From the NCBI GenBank assembly GCA_035552395.1, contig DASZLL010000044.1:14409-78408 (forward strand): DNA of 64,000 nucleotides. Reading direction: 5' to 3'. The notes below the pieces were generated by a model. That model was not told where the DNA came from and ran no database searches. It saw only the letters and a list, made by a program, of their open reading frames with translations. Of this stretch, positions 8,504-16,838 are shown one piece after another (the first letter of the stretch is position 1; the number at the start of each line of letters is the position of its first letter). The position numbers and the translations under genes were made by a program. Origin of the DNA: Bog-473 sp035552395 (GTDB lineage Bacteria > Actinomycetota > Acidimicrobiia > Acidimicrobiales > RAAP-2).

Positions 8504-10137
8504 GCCTGCCGCTCGCTCCATTCGGGCCGCGTCGCGCCAACCGCGGCATGGTGGCGGCGGCGGACCAACTGGCCGCGGTGGCCGGGATCGGTGTGCTCGC
8601 CGAGGGCGGTTCGGCGGCCGACGCGGCCGTGGCGACCGGCGCGGCCATGGCCGTGGTCGCTCCGCATCTGTGCGGAATGGGCGGCGATGTCTTGGCCATG
8701 GTGTCGCCGCCGGGCGGCCCGCCCGAGGCGCTGCTCTCGATAGGACGGGCCGGCTCGGGCTCGGACGCCGCGCGCATGCGCGCCGAGGGCATGACGACCA
8801 TGCCGTTGCGCGGCGACATCCGCAGCGTGCCGGTGCCCGGCGCAGTGGACGGCTGGCTCGCCCTGCACGAGCGCTACGGCCGGCTGCCGCTCGAGCGGGT
8901 CCTGGCGCCCGCCATCGAGCTGGCGGAAGAGGGCTTTCCCGCTTCGATCATGCTGGCGTTCGCGAGCCATCTCGTGCACACGCTGCCCGGGGCGCACGAG
9001 CTCTGTCCCGGCGGCCCGCTCGATGTCGGCGCGGCCGTGCGGCTGCCCGGCATCGGACGCACGCTGCGGGCCGTGGCGCGCGACGGACGCGCCGGGTTCT
9101 ACGGCGGCGAATTCGGGCGCGGCCTGCTCGAGCTCGGCGCGGGCCACTTCACGGCCGGCGACCTCGCGCCGAACGTGGCGCAGTGGTGCGAGCCGCTGAC
9201 CCTGCGCGTCTGGGGCCACCAGCTCTGGACCGTGCCGCCGCCCTCGCAGGGCTATCTCACCCTGGCCGGTGCGGCGGTGGCGGAGTGGTCGGGGCTCGGC
9301 GCCGACCCCGGCGACCCCGCCTGGGCGCACCTGCTGGTCGAGGCGTGGCGGGCCGTCGGGCACGACCGACCCGACGTGCTCTACGACGGCGCGGACGGCG
9401 CCGCCTTGCTGCACGACGACCGGCTGGCGCACGCGGCGGCGCGGGTGGCGCCCGACCGGGTGGCGCCGCCCGACGTCGTGCCGGGGTCGACGGCGAGTGC
9501 GGCCGCGGTGGCCCGGATCGGCGACGGCGACACGACGCACCTGTGCACGTGCGACGCCGACGGGCTCGGCGTGTCGCTGACCCAGTCCAACGCGCTGGAC
9601 TTCGGGTCGCATCTCGTGGAGCCGACGACCGGCGTGTTCTTGCACAACCGCGGTGTGGGCTTCTCCTTGGTCGTTGAGCATCCGGCCGAGGTGGGTCCCG
9701 GCCGGCGCCCGCCGCACACGTTGTCCCCCATGCTCGTGACCACGCCGGGCGGCGCGCTGACGCACCTTGTCGGCGCCATGGGCGGCGACGCCCAGCCCCA
9801 GATCATCAGCCAGTTGCTGGCCCGCCTCCTGCACGTTGGGCAGGATCCCGCCAGCGCCATCAGCGCACCACGGCTGGCGCTCGACGCCCCGGCCGCCGGG
9901 CCGTTCCGGCTCTGGTGGGGCGACGACCTCAGCGTCGTCGTCGAGGCCGACGCGCCGGGGGCCTGGCGTACGGGGCTCGAGGCCCGGGGTCACCGAGCCC
10001 GGGCCATCAGCGCGTTCGACCCGGTCGCCGTCGGGTGCGCCCAGATCATTCAGGTCGAGCGGGACGCCGGTGGCGCCCGCTGCCTGGTCGCGGCCTCCGA
10101 CCCGCGCAGCCCCGACGGCGCGGCGGTCGGGCGGTGA
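8500..10137 (+). CDS. Gamma-glutamyltransferase (Ntn-hydrolase) family protein, no signal peptide
   Basis: A 545-residue homologue of gamma-glutamyltranspeptidase, an autoprocessing N-terminal-nucleophile enzyme that cleaves gamma-glutamyl amides. The large-subunit start GMVAAADQLAA and EGGSAADAAVA are typical. The processing site DTTHLC places the nucleophile at Thr345, followed by DADGLGVSLTQS as in the family. Secreted GGTs begin with a signal peptide, but this one begins SLPLAPFGPRRANRG and looks cytosolic. It starts at GTG inside a GTGA overlap with the dehydrogenase and ends in a GTGA overlap with the ETF gene, so the three are one translational unit. Substrate unknown; hydrolysis of another amide is possible. 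Confidence 0.85.
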   Translation: MSLPLAPFGPRRANRGMVAAADQLAAVAGIGVLAEGGSAADAAVATGAAMAVVAPHLCGMGGDVLAMVSPPGGPPEALLSIGRAGSGSDAARMRAEGMTTMPLRGDIRSVPVPGAVDGWLALHERYGRLPLERVLAPAIELAEEGFPASIMLAFASHLVHTLPGAHELCPGGPLDVGAAVRLPGIGRTLRAVARDGRAGFYGGEFGRGLLELGAGHFTAGDLAPNVAQWCEPLTLRVWGHQLWTVPPPSQGYLTLAGAAVAEWSGLGADPGDPAWAHLLVEAWRAVGHDRPDVLYDGADGAALLHDDRLAHAAARVAPDRVAPPDVVPGSTASAAAVARIGDGDTTHLCTCDADGLGVSLTQSNALDFGSHLVEPTTGVFLHNRGVGFSLVVEHPAEVGPGRRPPHTLSPMLVTTPGGALTHLVGAMGGDAQPQIISQLLARLLHVGQDPASAISAPRLALDAPAAGPFRLWWGDDLSVVVEADAPGAWRTGLEARGHRARAISAFDPVAVGCAQIIQVERDAGGARCLVAASDPRSPDGAAVGR

Positions 10138-11963
10138 GCGGAGCGCGAGCCACCGGCGCACCGTTGCGCGTCGCGTCGTTGGCCAAGCAGATCCCGCAGC
10201 CCGAGTCGCTGCGCATGGAGGGCGGGCGCCTCGTTCGTGCCGGCGTGGAGCTCGAGATGAACGCGTACTGCCGTCGCGCCGTCGCCGAGGGGGTGACGCT
10301 GGCCACAGAGACCGGCGGCTCGTGCACCGTGGTGACGCTCGGGCCGGCGAGCGCCGAGGACGTGCTGCGCGAGGCGGTCGCGTGGGGGGCCGGCGCGGGC
10401 CTCCACCTGTGCGACCCGGCCTTCGCCGGCTCGGACACGCTGGCCACGGCGCGCACGCTGGCCGCCGCGCTGCGCGTCACGGGCCCCTACGACCTCGTCC
10501 TGCTCGGGCGCAACTCACTGGACGGCGAGACCGGGCAGGTCGGCCCCGAGCTGGCGCAGCTGCTCGACCTCCCGTTCGCCAGTGGCGTGCGTGCGCTGGT
10601 GGACCTCGGTGACCGCCTGCGCCTCGAGCTCGAGCACGACGACGGGACCCAAGAGGTCGAGATCCAACTCCCGGCCGTGCTCTCGGTGGCCGAGCGCCTG
10701 TGCGACCCGTGCAAGGTCGACCCCGAGGGCCGGGCGGCGGTGCCCGCCTCGCGCCTCCGACGGCTGGGCCCGGCCGACCTCGGACCCGGGCCGTGGGGCG
10801 CGGCGGGCAGTCCCACGATCGTGGGCGAGGTCCACCCCATGGAGCACACGCGCGCGCTCGTCGTCTTGGACGGCCCGGTGGACGAGCAGGTCGCGGCGGC
10901 CGTCCGCCTGCTCGACGCCCGCGGTGCGCTGGACGACGTGACGGCCGTGGCGGGCACGGTGCCAGAGCCCGGGCGCGCCGAGCGCGCCGGGGCACGGATC
11001 ATCGCCGTGCTCGACGAGCCGGGACGCGGTGAGGTGGCCGTCGAGCTCGTGGCCGCGGCGGCGCGCCTCGGGCAGGAGGCCGGCACGACTGTGCACCTGC
11101 TGCGGCCGGTCGGGTCCGGCCAGGCCGGCGACGCCACCGCGCCCGGCGGGATCGACCTCGTGGTCGAGCTGGCCGGTTCGGTCGTGCCCGAGGACGTCGC
11201 CGACGCGCTCACGGCCTATGCGCGCGAGGAGAGGCCCTGGGCGATCCTGGCGCCGAGCACCGCGTTCGGGCGCGAGGTGGCGGCGCGCGTCGCCGCGGCC
11301 ACCGGGTCAGGCCTGGTGGGAGACGCCGTCACCCTGGCCGTGCGCGACGACGTCCTCGTGGCGGGCAAGCCCGCGTTCGCCGGCGCCCTGGTGGCCGACA
11401 TCACCTGCCGCGGCACGCCACAGCTGGCCACGGTCCGGCCGGGCGTCCTGCCCGTGGGGGCGTCGGCCGCAGGCACGGCGCGTCGCGTGCCGTCGGTGCG
11501 GCGTGAGGCCGGCAGGCGCGGGCGCGTGCGGATCCTCGGCGAGCGTCGCAACGACGACGTGGAGACGCTGGCCCGGGCCGGGGTCGTGATCGGGGTCGGC
11601 ACCGGCGTCGCGCCCGAAGAGTACGAGGCGCTCAGCCCGCTGGCCGCGTTGCTGGGCGCGGAGCTCGCCGCGACGCGCAAGGTGACGGACAAGGGATGGG
11701 CCCCGCGATCGCGCCAGGTCGGCATCACCGGCCGTTCGATCGCGCCGCGGCTCTACGTCGCGCTCGGTTTGAGCGGGAAGTTCAACCACATGGTGGGGGT
11801 ACGCGCCGCCGGGACGATCCTCGCCGTCAACGGCGACCGCGCCGCACCCGTCTTCGAGCACTGCGACATCGGGATCGTGGGCGATTGGCACGAGATCGTG
11901 CCGCTGCTGCAGCGCGCCCTGGCGGGCCGCCTCGAGCCGCGCCGGGGCGCAGCCGTCAGCTGA
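10134..11963 (+). CDS. Fused electron transfer flavoprotein, beta-alpha
   Basis: A 609-residue fusion of the two ETF subunits, which are normally separate genes. Residues 1 to about 245 are EtfB-like, with SLAKQIP near the start, LLGRNSLDGETGQVGP and LPAVLSV. Residues about 265 to 609 are EtfA-like, ending in the FAD domain with QVGITGRSIAPRLYVALGLSG, FNHMVGV and a terminal FEHCDIGIVGDWHE segment. ETF accepts electrons from acyl-CoA or amine dehydrogenases and passes them to a quinone oxidoreductase. No acyl-CoA dehydrogenase or ETF-QO lies nearby, so partners must be elsewhere. GTG start in a GTGA overlap. It converges with the B12 mutase genes (8-bp tail overlap at 11956-11963). Confidence 0.9.
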   Translation: MSGARATGAPLRVASLAKQIPQPESLRMEGGRLVRAGVELEMNAYCRRAVAEGVTLATETGGSCTVVTLGPASAEDVLREAVAWGAGAGLHLCDPAFAGSDTLATARTLAAALRVTGPYDLVLLGRNSLDGETGQVGPELAQLLDLPFASGVRALVDLGDRLRLELEHDDGTQEVEIQLPAVLSVAERLCDPCKVDPEGRAAVPASRLRRLGPADLGPGPWGAAGSPTIVGEVHPMEHTRALVVLDGPVDEQVAAAVRLLDARGALDDVTAVAGTVPEPGRAERAGARIIAVLDEPGRGEVAVELVAAAARLGQEAGTTVHLLRPVGSGQAGDATAPGGIDLVVELAGSVVPEDVADALTAYAREERPWAILAPSTAFGREVAARVAAATGSGLVGDAVTLAVRDDVLVAGKPAFAGALVADITCRGTPQLATVRPGVLPVGASAAGTARRVPSVRREAGRRGRVRILGERRNDDVETLARAGVVIGVGTGVAPEEYEALSPLAALLGAELAATRKVTDKGWAPRSRQVGITGRSIAPRLYVALGLSGKFNHMVGVRAAGTILAVNGDRAAPVFEHCDIGIVGDWHEIVPLLQRALAGRLEPRRGAAVS

Positions 11964-12375
11964 GCGGGCCCACCCCGGCGGCCTGGCGAACGCTGGTCAC
12001 GACCTCGTCGTTGGAGGCGCCGGGCCCGAGCACCGCCGCCACGCCCAGGTCGTGGAGCTTCGCGACGTCGTCGGGCGGGACGATGCCCCCGACGACCACC
12101 GGGGTGTCCAAGCCGGCAGCGCGCAAGGCGTCGACCACCGCCGGGGCGAGCGTGAGATGGGCCCCGTTGTGCATGGAGACGCCGACCACGTCAACGTCCT
12201 CCTGCGCGGTCATCGCGGCGATCGTCTCGGGTGACTGGCGCAGTCCGGCGTAGACCACTTCGCACCCCGCGTCACGCAGGATGCGCGCCACCACGCGCAG
12301 GCCGCGGTCGTGACCGTCGAGGCCCACCTTGGCCATGAGCACGCGCACCGGCCGCTCGCCGGTCTGGGGCACCAC
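11956..12375 (-). CDS. B12-binding small subunit of acyl-CoA mutase
   Basis: 139 residues carrying the cobalamin-binding fold: DGHDRG (residues 20-25) is the DxHxxG motif with the lower-ligand His22, followed by VGVSMHNGAH and VVVGGIVPPDD, which correspond to the SxL and GG motifs. Start is GTG at 12375, immediately after the mutase stop (the next codon is also GTG). It pairs with the large subunit just upstream. The large/small split is that of isobutyryl-CoA mutase IcmA/IcmB and of archaeal-type methylmalonyl-CoA mutases. It binds AdoCbl that the large subunit uses for radical carbon-skeleton rearrangement. Confidence 0.9.
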   Translation of the reverse strand: MVPQTGERPVRVLMAKVGLDGHDRGLRVVARILRDAGCEVVYAGLRQSPETIAAMTAQEDVDVVGVSMHNGAHLTLAPAVVDALRAAGLDTPVVVGGIVPPDDVAKLHDLGVAAVLGPGASNDEVVTSVRQAAGVGPLS

Positions 12376-12377
12376 GT

Positions 12378-14006
12378 TCAGGCGACCTGGCGCTCCATGT
12401 AGGTGCCGAACACCGTTTCGAGCGCGCGCATTGCTTCGCCGACGGTCACCATGTTGCCGGCCGCCTCGATCAGGGCGGGCATGAGATTGACCGTCGGGTC
12501 GGAGGCGTCGGCGGCCACGCGGGCGAGCGAGCGGCGCACGGCGTCGTCGTCGCGGGCCTGCTTGATGGCGGCCAGCCGGGCCAGCTGATCGGGCTCGACC
12601 GCCGGGTCGATGGACAAGGTGGACGGCGCGATGCCCCCTTCCTCCACGTAGGCATTCACGCCGACCAACTTCCATTCGTCGCGCGCGATCTTGGACTGGA
12701 ACGCGTAGGCGGCCTCGGCGATCTCCGAGACGAACCAGCCGTCATCGATGCAGGCGATCACGCCGTCGAGGATCGAGCCGGCGCCGGCCTCGAGCAGGTG
12801 TGCGAAGACCTCCTCGGCCTGGCGTTCGAGCTCGTCGGTCAGCTCTTCGACGAACCAGGAGCCGCCGAGCGGGTCGGCGACGTGGACGACGCCCGACTCC
12901 TCCGCGATCACCTGCTGGGTACGCAGGGCGAGCCGGGCCGCGTGCTCGGTGGGCAACGCCAGCGCCTCGTCGAACGCGTCGGTATGCAGGCTCTGCGTGC
13001 CGCCGAGCACGCCGGCCAAGGCCTCGATGGCTACGCGGACCAGGTTCACCTGGGGCTGCTGGGCGGTCAAGGAGACGCCGGCGGTCTGGGTGTGGAAGCG
13101 CAGCTGGAGCGAGCGATCCTTGGTCGCCCCGTAGCGGTCGCGCATCCAACGGGCCCAGATGCGCCGCGCGGCCCGGTACTTCGCGATCTCTTCGAAGAAG
13201 TCGATGTGGGCGTTGAAGAAGAAGCTGAGGCGCGGGGCGAACTCGTCCACCTCCGACCCGGCCGCCCGGGCGGCCTCGACGTAGGCGAACCCGTTGGCCA
13301 AGGTGAAGGCCAGCTCCTGGGCCGCCGTCGATCCCGCCTCGCGGATGTGGTAGCCCGACACCGACACGGGGTGCCAGCGCGGGAGCTCCGCGGCGGCGAA
13401 GCGGATCACGTCGGTGACGAGCCGGACGGACGGGCGCGGGGGGAAGACGTATTCCTTCTGCGCCTGGTACTCCTTCAAGATGTCGTTCTGGATCGTGCCA
13501 CTGAGCGCCGAGCGCGCCACACCGGTCTCGTCGGCCACCTTGACGTACATGGCCAGGACGGGGGCGGCCGGCGAGTTGATGGTCATGGAGGTCGAGACGC
13601 CACCCAGGTCGATGCCCGAAAAGAGCGTCGCCATGTCGTCCAGCGTGTCGATGGCGACGCCGGCCCGTCCCACCTCGCCCTTGGCCAGCGGATCGTCGGA
13701 GTCGCAGCCGAGCAGGGTGGGCATGTCGAAGGCGGTCGAGAGCCCATCGCCCCCGGCGCGCAACAGCTCCTTGAAGCGCCCGTTGGTGTCGGCGGCCGAC
13801 CCGAACCCGGCGAACTGGCGCATCGTCCACAGGCGCGACCGGTACATGGAGGCGTACGGGCCGCGGGTGTAGGGGTACTGGCCCGGGAACTCGGCGTCTG
13901 GCGGGCCGTAGACCGGGTCGAGCGGCACGCCCGACATGGTCTCGAAGCGCGCCGCGCGCAGAGGCGAGCGGTCGAATTCTTCCTGCCAGTTGTCTCGATC
14001 GGCCAC
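12378..14006 (-). CDS. Acyl-CoA mutase large subunit, isobutyryl-CoA mutase-like
   Basis: A 542-residue (beta/alpha)8 acyl-CoA mutase catalytic subunit. Key positions are readable by spacing. His220 matches the catalytic His244 of methylmalonyl-CoA mutase. Phe65 (RQFAGF) and Gln183 (EYQAQKEY) stand where methylmalonyl-CoA mutase has Tyr89 and Arg207 and where isobutyryl-CoA mutase has Phe80 and Gln198; the 118-residue spacing is the same in all three. Without Arg207 the enzyme should not hold the free carboxylate of methylmalonyl-CoA. I therefore infer interconversion of isobutyryl- and n-butyryl-CoA or a related branched acyl-CoA. No MeaB/ArgK chaperone gene is adjacent. The small subunit follows after 2 bp. 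Confidence 0.9.
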   Translation of the reverse strand: MADRDNWQEEFDRSPLRAARFETMSGVPLDPVYGPPDAEFPGQYPYTRGPYASMYRSRLWTMRQFAGFGSAADTNGRFKELLRAGGDGLSTAFDMPTLLGCDSDDPLAKGEVGRAGVAIDTLDDMATLFSGIDLGGVSTSMTINSPAAPVLAMYVKVADETGVARSALSGTIQNDILKEYQAQKEYVFPPRPSVRLVTDVIRFAAAELPRWHPVSVSGYHIREAGSTAAQELAFTLANGFAYVEAARAAGSEVDEFAPRLSFFFNAHIDFFEEIAKYRAARRIWARWMRDRYGATKDRSLQLRFHTQTAGVSLTAQQPQVNLVRVAIEALAGVLGGTQSLHTDAFDEALALPTEHAARLALRTQQVIAEESGVVHVADPLGGSWFVEELTDELERQAEEVFAHLLEAGAGSILDGVIACIDDGWFVSEIAEAAYAFQSKIARDEWKLVGVNAYVEEGGIAPSTLSIDPAVEPDQLARLAAIKQARDDDAVRRSLARVAADASDPTVNLMPALIEAAGNMVTVGEAMRALETVFGTYMERQVA

Positions 14007-14041
14007 CAGGTAAGCCTAATGGGTAGCGGGTCAGGACCTCG

Positions 14042-16798
14042 TTAGCCGGCGAGCGCTCCGTGGAGGACGCGCAGGTCGGGCGCCGGGTTGGCGTCGGCGC
14101 TGGTGTTGGTGGTGGCGTTGGCCAAGAGCAGCTTGTCGAACGAGGCCGCCGAGACCGGGCGGGCAAAGTAAAACCCCTGGGCGACGTCGCAGCCCAGGTT
14201 CTTCAGCTCTTCGAGCTGGGCCACCGTCTCGACCCCCTCGACCACCGTCGTCGAGCCGATCGCCCGCGAGAGCGCGACGACGGCCGAGACGATGGCCGAC
14301 TTGACCGGGTCACGGTCGATGTCGCGTACGAAGCTTTGGTCGATCTTGACGACATCGATGGGGAAGCGGGCCAGGTAGCCGAGCGACGAATGCCCGGTCC
14401 CGAAGTCGTCGATGGCGAGCTGCACCCCGAGCTTGTGCAACCGGGCGAGGATGGTCGACGTGAGGTCCACGTCGTCCATGGCCAGACTCTCCGTGATCTC
14501 GAAGCACAGCTGGGACGGGTCCACCGACGTGGCCCGGATCACGCCGGCGATCTCCTCGGCCAGGCCGTCCTGCTGGAATTGGCGCGCCGACAGGTTCACG
14601 CCGACCTGGAGCGGCTGGCCGTAGGCCTCGTGCCACGTCCTGGCTTGCAGGCACGCCTGCTCGAGCACGGCATGGCCGATGGGCAGGATCGTGCCGTTGT
14701 CCTCGGCCAGCTGGATGAACTGCGCGGGGAGCAGCAAGCCGTGGTCCGGGTGGTTCCAGCGGACCAGCGCCTCGGCACCCACGATGCGCCGGTCGGCGAG
14801 CGAGACCAGCGGCTGGTAGACGACCTCGATCTCGGCGCGTTCGACCATGTGGTGGAGCGCGGTGTCGAGATCGAGACGGCCGACCGAGCGCTCGCCCATG
14901 CGGTCCGCGTCGAAGACGGCGAACTGGCCGCCCCGGCCCCGGTCCTTGGCCCGGTACATGGCGACGTCGGCGTCGTGCAACAGGTCGTCGCGGGACTTGC
15001 CGGACTCGCTGAGGGCGACCCCGATGCTCATCGTGGCGACGAGCTCGTGGCCCCCGCTGAGGATGACCGGGCCACGCAGCGCCTCGAGCACCCCGTTGAC
15101 GACCTCGATGGCGTCGTCGGGCGAGTACACGCCTTCGAGCAGGATCACGAACTCGTCCCCGCCGAAACGCGACAGCGTGTCACCCGGGCGCACGGCACGA
15201 CGGAGGCGATCACCGACGACCCGGAGCAATTCGTCGCCCACCTGGTGACCCAGGTTGTCGTTGACGACCTTGAAGCGGTCGATGTCGCAGAACAGTACGG
15301 CCACCTGGCTGCCGGTCCGGTCCGCCTGCAGCAACGCGTGGTCGAGGTGGTCGAGCAGCAGCCGGCGGTTGGCCAGCCCGGTCAGCGCATCCTGGAAGGC
15401 ATGCCGGGCCAGCTGCTCCTCGAAGGCCTTGCGCTCCGACGTGTCGCGGAAGACGATCACCGCACCCGGCGACGATCCGCCGACCACGGGCGAGGCGGTG
15501 ACCGTGACCGGGAAGTGCGACCCGTCGGGCCGCTCGAATCGCGTGTCGTAGATGGTCACGTTGCGTCGCAGCGCGATCGCTCGCATGGCCGGCTCGAGCA
15601 GGAACCGTGGCGTCTCACCGGCCGGGAGGAGCGGACCCTCTCCCGCCTCGCTCGGTCCGAGGGCGTACCAACCGAGCATGCTCGCGCCGGCCGGGTTCAG
15701 GAACGTGACGTCGCCGGACTCACTGATGGCGCAGACGCCCTCGCCGAGACTGCTGGTGATGGTGGACAGGTGCTCCCTCTGGCGTTGCACCTCCCCGTAG
15801 AGGTGCGCATTGGCGAGCGCGATGGACCCGACGGAGGCGAGGGCGTCGAGGAGCGCACGGTCCCCCTCGTCGAAGGGCTCGGTCCGGCTCCGGCCCGCGA
15901 CGCCGAGCCAGAGCGTCATGTCGTCGAACACCATCGGGGCGGACAGCCCGTCGCCCCCGTCGGGCCGCGTTGCGGTCAGCGTCACGTCGGGTGAGCGCAG
16001 CAGCGTGCCAGCGGCATTGAGGACGGCGGACTTGGTCTCCTCAGTGCCCATCGACCGGTTGACGTCCAGTGTCGCCTCGAACAGCCCGTGCAGCCGGGCC
16101 CGGTCGTGGAGGGCGTAGAACTGGCCGGTGCCGAGGTAGCGCACGATCAACAGCGGCAGCAGGGCGATCGGGAGGTACCCCGGGTCGCGATCGAGCAAGA
16201 GCGCGGCCGGCGCGGCGATGCCGATGCCGCCGACGATGACGAGGAGCTTGCCCTTCAGGCCGCCGAGCACGGTGCGCCGCCAGGGCGTGCCCAGGGTCGA
16301 CATGATCGAGACCATGGCGGCCGTGTTCACGACGAAGTAGCACGCGGCACCGGCCAGGGCGGCCAGTGCGCTGGCGTAGCCGACATGGGCTTCCGGCGCA
16401 CCGTGGAGCAAGCTGAAGACAAGGGCACCGACGCCGACCGAGGTCACCACCTGCCCGACGTTGAAGATCGACTTCACCAACGGCCGCCGCTTGATCGTCT
16501 GGGCGGCGATCGTGACGAAGGCGAAGACGAGGACCGTCATGGCCGACGGCACGAGCAGGATCAGCAGGACGAAGAAGCCCTCGTCGAAGTCGATCGCGTC
16601 CGATTCGCCGTCGAAGTACAGCGTGATCGGCCAGATCCACGTCGCCGCCATGAGCGCACCGAAGACGGCCGCGAAGGTGACCTCCATGCCACCGGGCCAG
16701 CCGGTGGTGACCATGCGGGCCAGCGACAGCGCAACGGCCACGAGGCCGGTGGCCGCCCAGAGCGCCACCACGACACGTGATGACCTTGGGAGGCTCAC
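14042..16798 (-). CDS. Membrane-bound GGDEF-EAL cyclic-di-GMP protein with GAF and PAS domains
   Basis: 918 residues. Residues 1 to about 225 hold several membrane helices (MASE-type sensor), followed by a GAF-like domain (to about 345), a PAS domain (about 350-465), GGDEF (about 480-640) and EAL (about 655-905). The cyclase signature GGDEF is intact, and RPGD lies exactly five residues before it, forming an RxxD product-inhibition site. The phosphodiesterase domain keeps EALVRW, NLSARQ, EITES, DDFGTG, the VKID lysine, VVEGVET and QGFYFARP, so both activities look possible. GTG start. Membrane or cytosolic redox/ligand sensing is inferred; no partner gene is adjacent apart from the S8 protease. 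Confidence 0.93.
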   Translation of the reverse strand: MSLPRSSRVVVALWAATGLVAVALSLARMVTTGWPGGMEVTFAAVFGALMAATWIWPITLYFDGESDAIDFDEGFFVLLILLVPSAMTVLVFAFVTIAAQTIKRRPLVKSIFNVGQVVTSVGVGALVFSLLHGAPEAHVGYASALAALAGAACYFVVNTAAMVSIMSTLGTPWRRTVLGGLKGKLLVIVGGIGIAAPAALLLDRDPGYLPIALLPLLIVRYLGTGQFYALHDRARLHGLFEATLDVNRSMGTEETKSAVLNAAGTLLRSPDVTLTATRPDGGDGLSAPMVFDDMTLWLGVAGRSRTEPFDEGDRALLDALASVGSIALANAHLYGEVQRQREHLSTITSSLGEGVCAISESGDVTFLNPAGASMLGWYALGPSEAGEGPLLPAGETPRFLLEPAMRAIALRRNVTIYDTRFERPDGSHFPVTVTASPVVGGSSPGAVIVFRDTSERKAFEEQLARHAFQDALTGLANRRLLLDHLDHALLQADRTGSQVAVLFCDIDRFKVVNDNLGHQVGDELLRVVGDRLRRAVRPGDTLSRFGGDEFVILLEGVYSPDDAIEVVNGVLEALRGPVILSGGHELVATMSIGVALSESGKSRDDLLHDADVAMYRAKDRGRGGQFAVFDADRMGERSVGRLDLDTALHHMVERAEIEVVYQPLVSLADRRIVGAEALVRWNHPDHGLLLPAQFIQLAEDNGTILPIGHAVLEQACLQARTWHEAYGQPLQVGVNLSARQFQQDGLAEEIAGVIRATSVDPSQLCFEITESLAMDDVDLTSTILARLHKLGVQLAIDDFGTGHSSLGYLARFPIDVVKIDQSFVRDIDRDPVKSAIVSAVVALSRAIGSTTVVEGVETVAQLEELKNLGCDVAQGFYFARPVSAASFDKLLLANATTNTSADANPAPDLRVLHGALAG

Positions 16799-16838
16799 CG
16801 CTTACCCCGCTCCGTGTGCGCGGTCGCTCTGGGCCTGC

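Noticed and set aside
7558..10161. 867-residue minus-strand open frame across the dehydrogenase and GGT genes
   Set aside because: High-GC shadow of two well-supported plus-strand genes; Arg/His/Gly-rich with no family pattern.
14060..15994. 644-residue plus-strand open frame
   Set aside because: Antisense shadow of the GGDEF-EAL gene with charged, low-complexity composition.
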